From: CAVQFC01 sp036497895
GTDB lineage: Bacteria; Acidobacteriota; Vicinamibacteria; Vicinamibacterales; CAVVIG01
Direction: 5' to 3'
Length of the DNA: 13,792 bases
NCBI GenBank assembly: GCA_036497895.1
Contig: DASXIR010000297.1
Location: 1 to 13,792, forward strand
The position numbers and the translations under genes were made by a program. This document shows positions 1-6,088 of this stretch, piece by piece. Each line of letters starts with the position of its first letter. Positions within the stretch are counted from its first letter, which is position 1. Below the pieces are notes generated by a model. It was not told where the DNA came from, did no database searches, and worked only from the letters and a program-made list of their open reading frames with translations.

Positions 1-525
1 GCTCTCCGTGGACGGCGCCGGCGGCGCGCTCAGCGTCGGGCTGTTAGAAGGCGTTGCCGGCAGAATGACCATCGACCAGAAACCCGATGTGCGCCACAAG
101 CGCTCGAAGTCGCGGTTTGGAATCTGTCGCGAAGGCCCCCACGATGGATCGTGAACGACGATCGCGTTGCCGCTCCAGCCGGTCACCACCACGTAGTGAT
201 AACGCGTGCCGCGATCGGCCAGCAGCACGATGATCGGCTGACGATCGCGTATCCGTTCGCGAAGCGCATCGAGCGATCCGTCGACCGTGGCCACCCGCCA
301 GCCGCGGGTCTTGATCGCCGCGACGAGCGCATCGTTCGCGATCCCGCCCGCGTCGCGATCGACGAGCGGGGCAAACTCCTGCACGTCGGCGTGAGCGTCA
401 CCCCAATAGCGAAAGACCATGGCGGTCGCCGCACCGCCGCACAGCGCATCCGTCTGCGGCAAGTACGGCACGTCAACGGCCATCGATGCGGCCAGCGACA
501 GCGCGGCGACCAGGGTGGTGATCAT
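1..525 (-). CDS. Secreted C39-like cysteine peptidase, PA2778-type (partial, C-terminus off the window)
   Basis: Read on the minus strand from ATG at 525; the frame is open to base 1, giving 175 residues without a stop. A short signal peptide (about residues 1-16) is followed by VPYLPQTDALCGGAATAM, the N-terminal motif of C39-like papain-fold peptidases. The likely nucleophile is Cys29, with His110 (in RYHYVVVTGW) and Asp126 (in VVHDPSWG) completing the triad in the usual order. After about residue 155 the chain becomes Pro/Ser/Thr/Ala-rich, like a linker. Known PA2778-type proteins carry a TPR-like C-terminal part, which here would lie beyond base 1. The start is set by an in-frame TAA upstream inside the region following the neighbour's stop. 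It lies 27 bases after the PA2779-like gene, so the two are probably co-transcribed. The peptidase fold is clear; the substrate is unknown. A general bacteriocin-type C39 processing enzyme is less likely because no ABC transporter domain is attached. Confidence 0.85.
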   Translation of the reverse strand, partial: MITTLVAALSLAASMAVDVPYLPQTDALCGGAATAMVFRYWGDAHADVQEFAPLVDRDAGGIANDALVAAIKTRGWRVATVDGSLDALRERIRDRQPIIVLLADRGTRYHYVVVTGWSGNAIVVHDPSWGPSRQIPNRDFERLWRTSGFWSMVILPATPSNSPTLSAPPAPSTES

Positions 526-552
526 CGAACGTTCATCCGACCTGATCGCGCT

Positions 553-948
553 TTACTTGAGGGCCACGATCAGGATGATGACCAGCAGCAGGATGATGAT
601 GATCGTCGTCGTCGAAAGGGTGATCGACGAGGCGCCGCCGACCAGCTGCTGATTCACCTGGCGAGCCGCGTCGCCGGCCTTGGCCAGTTCGGCGCCGTCA
701 AGAGTGTTCGCGACCGCATCCACGCGATCGACGCTGACACCGAGTGAAGAAACGACGTCGCGCACCTGCGGCTGGGTCAGCGCCTCGCGTATCGCCGCGC
801 GATCGGCATCCTGGGCAGCTGCGCTGCCAGCCACCGTGGATGCCAGCTCATTCGGCGAAACGACGTGCTGTTGGCCGGCGAATCCCGGCGCGGCAGTCAT
901 CAGCAATACCACCAGCGAGCACGAAAGCAGTCGAGTCAGTGTCGGCAT
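553..948 (-). CDS. PA2779-family small membrane-anchored protein
   Basis: 131 residues. A signal peptide covers about residues 1-24 (hydrophobic LLSCSLVVLLM, ending AAPGFAG). Next comes a soluble, helix-favouring middle of about 80 residues with a segment like DRAAIREALTQPQVRDVV. A double glycine at residues 104-105 precedes a Ser/Thr patch, then a very Ile/Leu/Val-rich membrane helix (about 114-130) with a single terminal Lys. Length, layout and the cysteine peptidase directly downstream match the PA2779 family, known mainly by its pairing with PA2778-type peptidases. The start has a purine-rich ribosome-binding tract at 956-965. The protein is probably exported and held in the membrane by its C-terminus, with the soluble part facing the periplasm. 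Its molecular role is unknown. I infer it is the partner or substrate of the peptidase; it could also be a simple membrane tether for it. Confidence 0.85.
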   Translation of the reverse strand: MPTLTRLLSCSLVVLLMTAAPGFAGQQHVVSPNELASTVAGSAAAQDADRAAIREALTQPQVRDVVSSLGVSVDRVDAVANTLDGAELAKAGDAARQVNQQLVGGASSITLSTTTIIIILLLVIILIVALK

Positions 949-1086
949 GTTCTTTCTCTCTCTCCATGTAAGGTCGAGCGTCCGGGCTCAACAGGAAGCA
1001 AGGCTGATACCGGCACCGGCCGAAGACCTGCCGCTGAGGCGGTTCAGGCATGAACGTCGCATGTGAATCTCGGCGGAGAGTGGTTC
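949..1086. promoter_or_regulatory. Divergent intergenic region between the PA2779-like gene and the small secreted protein gene
   Basis: 138 bases separate two genes that point away from each other, so promoters for both strands should lie here. I cannot point to a convincing -35/-10 pair on either strand. What can be seen are the two ribosome-binding tracts: a GGAGAGAGAG on the minus strand (956-965) and GGAGAG on the plus strand (1075-1080). Confidence 0.5.
1075..1080 (+). promoter_or_regulatory. Ribosome binding site that decides the start of the small secreted protein
   Basis: GGAGAG lies 6 bases before ATG 1087. This favours ATG 1087 over the in-frame GTG at 1063, which has no such site and would put eight polar residues in front of a good signal peptide. 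Confidence 0.7.
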
Positions 1087-1506
1087 ATGAAGAAGATTTA
1101 CTCAGCATTTGCTATCGCGGCGTTGTGCGCGGTCGGCGCCGGTGCACAGTCCGGCACCACGCAAACGAAAACCAAGGTCGAGGTCAAGGACGGCAAGGAC
1201 ATCAAGGTCAATGGATGCCTGGCGTCCAACCCGGCCGGTGGTTACATCCTCACCAACGCGAATGGAAATCTGAAATACGAACTGATCACCAACGATGACC
1301 TGTCCAAGCACGTGGGACACCGGATGGAGATCGAAGGAAAGGCCGCGGACAAGGGCGACGGCAAGGTCAAGATCGAGTCGTCTGTCGAATCCGGCGGCAG
1401 CGACGCCAAGTCCAAGACCGAGACCGAACTGAAAGGTTCCGACATGGCCGGCATGCGGTACCTCGGCGTCAAATCGGTCAAGATGATTTCGGCGACTTGC
1501 GACTAG
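1087..1506 (+). CDS. Small secreted protein with NGCL motif, function unknown
   Basis: 139 residues from ATG 1087. The Sec signal peptide MKKIYSAFAIAALCAVGAGA is followed by a Lys/Thr-rich mature N-terminus. The core begins VNGCLASN and continues with alternating hydrophobic residues (GGYILTNANG, KYELITNDD, HRMEIEGKAAD, KVKIES), suggesting a small beta-barrel such as an OB-like fold. It ends in ISATCD. The mature protein has exactly two cysteines, Cys44 and Cys138, near the ends of the domain, so a disulfide closing the fold is plausible in the periplasm. Cys14 lies inside the signal peptide and does not fit a lipobox. The style resembles small exported proteins common in Acidobacteriota (DUF5818-like, from memory), but I do not assign a function. 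The gene is transcribed alone: divergent neighbour upstream, strong hairpin just after the stop. Confidence 0.8.
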   Translation: MKKIYSAFAIAALCAVGAGAQSGTTQTKTKVEVKDGKDIKVNGCLASNPAGGYILTNANGNLKYELITNDDLSKHVGHRMEIEGKAADKGDGKVKIESSVESGGSDAKSKTETELKGSDMAGMRYLGVKSVKMISATCD

Positions 1507-1509
1507 GAT

Positions 1510-1544
1510 TGTGAGAGGCGGGGCGCCGCGTCCCGCCTCTTACA
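1510..1544 (+). terminator. Strong hairpin after the small secreted protein gene
   Basis: AGAGGCGGG (1514-1522) pairs perfectly with CCCGCCTCT (1532-1540) around a 9-base loop. The stem extends outward through 1510-1513 and 1541-1544 with three Watson-Crick pairs and one G:T pair, about 13 pairs in all. It begins four bases after the TAG stop at 1504-1506. No T-run follows, so it may be a weak intrinsic terminator or an RNA-stabilising 3' structure. Its end is only three bases from the TTG start of the next gene. Confidence 0.6.
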
Positions 1545-1547
1545 CGC

Positions 1548-2300
1548 TTGATCTCCTCTGACGATCGATTCACCGCCTGGATTGCACGGCTCGAAGCCGA
1601 GCACTTCGCGACCCTGACGTTTCCCGAGGTTTCGCGGGCACTGCGCGCGCTGTCGTCGGCGTACGTCGAACGCCGGCAGAAACTGGCGGAGGGCGCGGCG
1701 CTGTCCGGGGCGGGCAAGCGTGCCGCGTTCGCGCTCTTTTACGGTCCGCTCCATTACCTGCTCGTCGCGCACGTGGTGCGTTCGATTCCGGAAGCGACGG
1801 CCGGCATTTCAACGATCATCGATCTGGGCTGCGGCACCGGCGCCTCCGGTGCGGCCTGGGCTTCCACGTGCCCCACACCGCCGCGCATCGTCGGCATCGA
1901 TCGTCATCCGTGGACGCTCGGCGCCGCGAACGCCACCTACCGCGATTTCGGTATTTCCGCGACTGCCCGGCAAGGCGACATCGCGACCTCGCCGCTTCCG
2001 AAGGGACCGGTCGCGTTTCTCGCGGCGTTCACGCTCAATGAATTGCCGGACGCGGCCCGGGAGGAATTGCTCACGCGCCTGGTGGATCGCGCCAGCCAGG
2101 GCGATCGCGTTCTGATCCTGGAGCCGCTGGCCGGTTTTGTGGCGCGGTGGTGGACCCGGTGGCGCGATGTCGTCGAGAAAGCCGGTGGACGCGCAGACGA
2201 GTGGCGCGTCCGGGCCGAACTGCCGCCTGTCGTCGCGAAACTCGATCGAGCCGCCGGGCTGAATCACCGGGAGATCACCGGCAGGTCGCTGTGGCTATGA
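1548..2300 (+). CDS. Class I SAM-dependent methyltransferase-like protein
   Basis: 250 residues from TTG 1548; an in-frame TGA at 1512 and the absence of an in-frame ATG leave this as the best start, although no ribosome-binding site is visible and a hairpin lies directly upstream. The SAM-binding motif I is IIDLGCGTGASG (about residues 90-101), with an acidic strand-2 end in IVGIDRH (Asp118). A later motif reads FTLNELPDAAREELL (about 161-175), then a strand RVLILEP. The FTLNELP and LILEP segments recall Rsm22-like ribosomal methyltransferases, but the four-cysteine iron-sulfur part of that family is missing: only Cys95 and Cys108 occur. The N-terminal 85 residues are helical and include AFALFYGPLHYLLVAHVV. 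The fold is confident; the substrate is unknown. The next gene starts 9 bases later. Confidence 0.75.
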   Translation: MISSDDRFTAWIARLEAEHFATLTFPEVSRALRALSSAYVERRQKLAEGAALSGAGKRAAFALFYGPLHYLLVAHVVRSIPEATAGISTIIDLGCGTGASGAAWASTCPTPPRIVGIDRHPWTLGAANATYRDFGISATARQGDIATSPLPKGPVAFLAAFTLNELPDAAREELLTRLVDRASQGDRVLILEPLAGFVARWWTRWRDVVEKAGGRADEWRVRAELPPVVAKLDRAAGLNHREITGRSLWL

Positions 2301-2309
2301 TGGGCGAAC

Positions 2310-3185
2310 GTGCCCACTGAACGTTTCGCTCCGGATGCGCGTCCCGCGTCCACCGTCCTTGTACTCCGTGACGGATCGTCAGGGCCTGAGGTATTCATGG
2401 TCCGCCGGCACGCAGACACGGCCTTCATGGGCGGCGCGCACGTCTTTCCCGGCGGCCGGGTGGACGCGGCCGATCGTGACGCAGACGACTCGTGGTGCGA
2501 CGGCCTCGCCCACGCACGCGCACAGCTCGCCGCACTCGCGCCGCGCGAGGCGGCGGCCTATCACGTCGCCGCGGCCCGCGAGTTGTTCGAAGAGGCCGGC
2601 GTCCTCCTGGCGCGGACCCAGACGGGCGAGTTCGTTTCCCTGACTGGCGCCGCTGTGCACGCGCGCTTCGTGAGCGACCGCGTCGCGGTTCACTCGGGGG
2701 CGACCACCATGCGTGCGCTGCTCGAACGCGAACACCTGCGTCTCGCGCTCGACGTGCTGGTGCTGTTCGCGCACTGGGTCACTCCGCCCGTGGACACACG
2801 TCAGTTCGACACCCGTTTCTTCATGACCCGTGTGCCGCCGCATCAAACGCCCGTTCACGACGACACCGAGACCACGCACAGCTGCTGGATTCGACCGTCC
2901 GAAGCCCTGGCGCAGTCCCAGCGCGGCGAGATCCTTCTGCCGCCGCCGACCTGGACGACACTGCGCGAGCTGGAGCCGTTCAAAACGGTGGACGATACCC
3001 TGGCGTGGGCGCGTCAGCGAACCATCACCATGCGTCTGCCGCACCACCTGGATCACGACGGCGTCCGCATGCTGGTGCTGCCGGGCGACGAGCTGCACCC
3101 CGAGCCCGCCCCGGTCGATCCCGGTGTCGAAACGCGCTTCGTCTTCGCCGACGGCCGCTGGCGCGCGCAGCGTTCCCGCACGTAG
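2310..3185 (+). CDS. Nudix hydrolase, NUDT19/RP2p-like
   Basis: 291 residues from GTG 2310. Nudix enzymes cleave nucleoside diphosphates linked to another group. Here the N-terminal glycine part, GGAHVFPGGRVDAAD (41-55), and the catalytic helix, RELFEEAG (90-97, with Glu91, Glu94 and Glu95 as likely metal ligands), are separated by an insertion of about 30 residues. This split Nudix box is typical of the NUDT19 group, whose studied animal members hydrolyse coenzyme A and its esters. The F-x-G-G-x-x-V-F-P-G-G start of the box fits that group too. The C-terminal half is long and includes PPPTWTTLREL, also usual for the family. No signal peptide, so cytoplasmic. It sits 9 bases after the methyltransferase and 9 before the M28 peptidase, suggesting co-transcription, though a functional link to them is not obvious. 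CoA-type substrate is inference. Confidence 0.85.
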   Translation: MPTERFAPDARPASTVLVLRDGSSGPEVFMVRRHADTAFMGGAHVFPGGRVDAADRDADDSWCDGLAHARAQLAALAPREAAAYHVAAARELFEEAGVLLARTQTGEFVSLTGAAVHARFVSDRVAVHSGATTMRALLEREHLRLALDVLVLFAHWVTPPVDTRQFDTRFFMTRVPPHQTPVHDDTETTHSCWIRPSEALAQSQRGEILLPPPTWTTLRELEPFKTVDDTLAWARQRTITMRLPHHLDHDGVRMLVLPGDELHPEPAPVDPGVETRFVFADGRWRAQRSRT

Positions 3186-3194
3186 AATCCGGGC

Positions 3195-4793
3195 ATGATC
3201 CGGAATGTCCCCGCTCGGCTAAAGATCTCGTTGCGACTCACGGCCACGACACTGCTTCTGGTGGCGGCGTCCGTCCCGCTTCTCGCCCAGGAACCGGTCA
3301 ACGACGCCGCGAACGCGCAGATCAAGTCGGAGGCCTTTCAGCAGTCCGCGGTCATGGACACGCTCAGCTGGTTGAGCGACGTCCACGGTCCACGGCTCAC
3401 CGGCTCGCCGACGCTGCGAGCCGCGGCGGAGTGGGCGCGTGATCAGCTCACGAAATGGGGCATGGTCAACGCTGCACTGGAACCCAACGGCACCACCAGC
3501 CGCGGATGGTCGATCGAGCGCTTCTCGATCGAAATGACCGTGCCGCAATACATGCGCATCACGGGTTACCCGCGCGCGTGGTCGCCTGGTCTTTCAACCC
3601 CGCTTTCGGCGACACCGGTCGTCGTGGAGGTGAAATCAAAAGACGACTTCGACAAATACCGCGGCAAACTGCGCGGCGCCATCGTCATGAACGGACGTCC
3701 GGAGGTCAGCGACATCGGATTCCAGCCGGAAGCCAAGCGGGAGACCGACGATGACTTGAAGAAGATGGAGGGACAGATCGATCCGGCGCCGGCGAGCGTC
3801 CCGTCAGCGTCGAAATCCTACTGGGAAGAAGAGGACGACTTCGTCAAGGCGCTCGCGAAGCAGAAGGAGATCTACGAATTCTTCGCGAAGGAAGGCATCG
3901 CGGCGCTCGTCTCCCCGAGCAGTATCACCGAGGATGTGCGCACCGATGGGTTCTACGACCACATCTGGCATCCGCTCTATCCCGGCTTCGTCATTTCCCG
4001 TGAGCACTACGGCCGGATCGTCCGTCTGCTCGACCGGAAGCAGCCGGTGACCCTGTCGCTGAGCCTCGCCGTTCGCCAGGTCGATTCCGTCGACGGATTC
4101 AACGTCGTCGCGGAGATTCCGGGCAGTGATCCGCGGCTGCAGTCGGAGGTGGTGATGCTCGGAGGTCACCTCGACTCGTGGCACTCGGGCACCGGAGCGA
4201 CCGACAACGGCGCGGGTTGTGCCGTGGCCATGGAGGCGATGCGGATCCTGAAAGCCATCGGCGTCAAGCCGCGACGAACAATCCGTGTCGCGCTGTGGAC
4301 CGGCGAGGAACAGGACTACTTTGGATCCATGGGCTATGTTGCGCGCCACTTCGGCGATATCAGGACCATGGTGTTGAAACCAGAGCAGGCGAAGTTGTCC
4401 GGGTACTTCAATCTGGACAACGGCAGTGGCCGCATTCGCGGCGTCAATCTTCAGGGCAACGAAGCGGTCCGGCCGATTTTCGAAGCGTGGTTGCGCCCGT
4501 TCAACTATCTCGGCGCCACGACGCTGACGACGTTGAATACCGGCGGGACCGACCACATTCCGTTCGACGCGATCGGGCTTCCGGGATTCCAGTTCATCCA
4601 GGATCCGCTCAACTACGAATCCAAGGTCCACCACTCGAACCTCGACGTGTACGAGGAAGCGGTGCCCGACGACTTGAAACAGGCATCAGCCATCCTCGCG
4701 AGTTTCGTGTACCACGCCGCGATGCGCGACGGGATGTTGCCGCGCAAGCCGCTGCCCAAGCCGCACCCGGAGACGAAGACGGAGCAGAAGTGA
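3195..4793 (+). CDS. Secreted M28-family zinc metallopeptidase
   Basis: 532 residues from ATG 3195. A signal peptide runs to about residue 31 (LTATTLLLVAASVPLLAQ). Residues about 145-290 contain an inserted PA-like region with a highly charged stretch near 180-230. The catalytic M28 domain follows with the two-zinc ligand set in order: His325 in GGHLDSW, Asp337 in TDNGAG, the Glu371-Glu372 pair in WTGEEQDYFG (first as general base, second as ligand), Asp408 in FNLDNGSG, and His480 in VHHSNLD. The late motif GTDHIPFDAIGLPGFQF is also typical. M28 enzymes are amino- or carboxypeptidases that trim peptides. With the signal peptide, it acts in the periplasm or outside. The charged Lys/Pro tail ends at a TGA that overlaps the amidohydrolase GTG by four bases, so the two are translationally coupled. 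Exact specificity (aminopeptidase or dipeptidase-like) cannot be read. Confidence 0.92.
   Translation: MIRNVPARLKISLRLTATTLLLVAASVPLLAQEPVNDAANAQIKSEAFQQSAVMDTLSWLSDVHGPRLTGSPTLRAAAEWARDQLTKWGMVNAALEPNGTTSRGWSIERFSIEMTVPQYMRITGYPRAWSPGLSTPLSATPVVVEVKSKDDFDKYRGKLRGAIVMNGRPEVSDIGFQPEAKRETDDDLKKMEGQIDPAPASVPSASKSYWEEEDDFVKALAKQKEIYEFFAKEGIAALVSPSSITEDVRTDGFYDHIWHPLYPGFVISREHYGRIVRLLDRKQPVTLSLSLAVRQVDSVDGFNVVAEIPGSDPRLQSEVVMLGGHLDSWHSGTGATDNGAGCAVAMEAMRILKAIGVKPRRTIRVALWTGEEQDYFGSMGYVARHFGDIRTMVLKPEQAKLSGYFNLDNGSGRIRGVNLQGNEAVRPIFEAWLRPFNYLGATTLTTLNTGGTDHIPFDAIGLPGFQFIQDPLNYESKVHHSNLDVYEEAVPDDLKQASAILASFVYHAAMRDGMLPRKPLPKPHPETKTEQK
4781..4784 (+). promoter_or_regulatory. Ribosome binding site that decides the amidohydrolase start
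   Basis: GGAG lies 5 bases before GTG 4790, inside the last codons of the M28 gene. The frame stays open far upstream into the M28 gene, so this site, together with the signal peptide that follows, fixes the start at 4790. Confidence 0.65.
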
Positions 4794-6088
4794 AGCGATT
4801 GCGGACCGCGAGCGCCGTCGCCGCCATGCTTGCATGGGCGTACGCCGCGCTTGCGCCCGCAGTGCGGGCGCAGTCGCGTCCGCTGGTGACGCCGGAGGTC
4901 GCGCCCGTCTATCAGCGGCTCCTCCCGGCAATTTCAGCGATCAAAATCTTCGATCACCACGCTCACCCGGGCCTGGTCGGCGACCCGGAAGTGGATCCGG
5001 CACCGGCGCTGCCGGGCAGCGCGCCGTTCCGGCTGCGGCCGGACAATCCGGATTGGGCCGCCGCGACCCGCGCGTTGTTTTCGCCAACCAGCAAGGCCCA
5101 GCTCAAGAAACTGAACCCGGGGCCGAAGTACTTCAGCGCAATCCTGGATCGCCTCGGGATCGAAACCTCCGTCGCGAACCGCATCACGATGTCGCCCGAC
5201 CTCGATCCCGCACGGTTCAAATGGGTGTTCTACATCGATCCGGTGCTGTTCCCGTTCGACAATGCCGGCCTCGCCGCCAGGAATCCCGACCAGACGTTGT
5301 TCATGCCGAACCAGACGAAGCTGCGTCAGCGCTTCCAGCAGCAGGCTGGGCTGAACGAACTGCCGGCAAGTCTCGACGACTACCTGGCGTTCGTCACACA
5401 CGTTCTCGACGACCACAAGCGTCGAGGCGCCATCGCCGCGAAGTTCGAGGTCGCCTACCTCAGATCGTTTGTCTTCGACGATCCGCCGCGTGACGTGGCA
5501 GAGTCGATTTACACCGCCTACCGGCGCAGCGGCATCCCGGGCCCTTCAGAGTACAAGGCGTTTCAGGATTTCGTGTTCCGGTACATTCTCGTCGAGTGCG
5601 GCCGGCTGCATCTGGCGGTCCACATCCACACCTCCGCTGGATCGGGCGATTACTTCAACGTGAGCAGCGGCAACGTCATGAATCTGGAGAACGTGCTGCG
5701 CGATCCACGTTATCTCTCGACCACGTTCGTCCTGATTCACGGTGGGTATCCGTTCGAGCACCAGGCGATCACGCTGGCCTCGATGCCCAACGTGTGGCTG
5801 GACAGCTCCGCGACCGGCAGCTTCGTGATGTTTCCCGACCAGTTCAAGCGTGTGCTCCGCGACTGGCTTGAAACCTATCCGGACAAGATCACGTTCGGCA
5901 CCGACGCCTTTCCGGTGGACGAGAAGATGGGCGCCGAAGAGATCTACTGGATGGGCGTGCACAACGGCCGGACCGCGCTCGCCGCGGCGCTGGCCGAGAT
6001 GATCGTGGCACACGAGATCAGCGAATCGCAGGCGATGGCGATGGCCCACGGCTACCTTCACGACAACGCGGCCAGTCTGTACAAGTGA
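4790..6088 (+). CDS. Secreted amidohydrolase-superfamily metal-dependent hydrolase
   Basis: 432 residues from GTG 4790, whose GTGA overlaps the M28 stop. A signal peptide covers about residues 1-27 (ASAVAAMLAWAYAALAPAVRA). The TIM-barrel metal sites appear in family order: His57-x-His59 in FDHHAHPG on strand 1, His278 and His280 in VHIHTSAGSG, His317 in LIHGGYPF, and Asp372 in FGTDAFP. This fits the Amidohydrolase_2 branch, which includes decarboxylases, lactonases and FluG-type enzymes acting on glutamyl compounds. The position between a secreted peptidase and an amino-acid permease suggests an acyl amino acid, dipeptide or cyclic amide as substrate, but that is inference. It ends in another four-base GTGA overlap with the permease. 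The fold and metal site are clear, the reaction is not. Confidence 0.88.
   Translation: MKRLRTASAVAAMLAWAYAALAPAVRAQSRPLVTPEVAPVYQRLLPAISAIKIFDHHAHPGLVGDPEVDPAPALPGSAPFRLRPDNPDWAAATRALFSPTSKAQLKKLNPGPKYFSAILDRLGIETSVANRITMSPDLDPARFKWVFYIDPVLFPFDNAGLAARNPDQTLFMPNQTKLRQRFQQQAGLNELPASLDDYLAFVTHVLDDHKRRGAIAAKFEVAYLRSFVFDDPPRDVAESIYTAYRRSGIPGPSEYKAFQDFVFRYILVECGRLHLAVHIHTSAGSGDYFNVSSGNVMNLENVLRDPRYLSTTFVLIHGGYPFEHQAITLASMPNVWLDSSATGSFVMFPDQFKRVLRDWLETYPDKITFGTDAFPVDEKMGAEEIYWMGVHNGRTALAAALAEMIVAHEISESQAMAMAHGYLHDNAASLYK

Noticed and set aside
151..747. Plus-strand 198-codon frame at the left edge
   Set aside because: His/Arg/Asp-rich shadow of the two minus-strand genes, which have signal peptides, catalytic residues and a membrane helix. 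It would span both genes and their gap.
1087..1146. Lipoprotein signal in the small secreted protein
   Set aside because: Cys14 is preceded by AAL, not a lipobox, and sits in the hydrophobic core; cleavage near residue 20 by signal peptidase I is more likely.
2492..3442. Plus-strand 316-codon Arg/Ala-rich frame
   Set aside because: Out-of-frame shadow of the Nudix hydrolase and the start of the M28 gene; composition is that of shifted GC-rich codons.
4178..4789. Possible 204-residue extension ahead of the amidohydrolase
   Set aside because: The frame stays open but reads out of frame through the M28 active-site region. The signal peptide and GGAG site fix the start at 4790.
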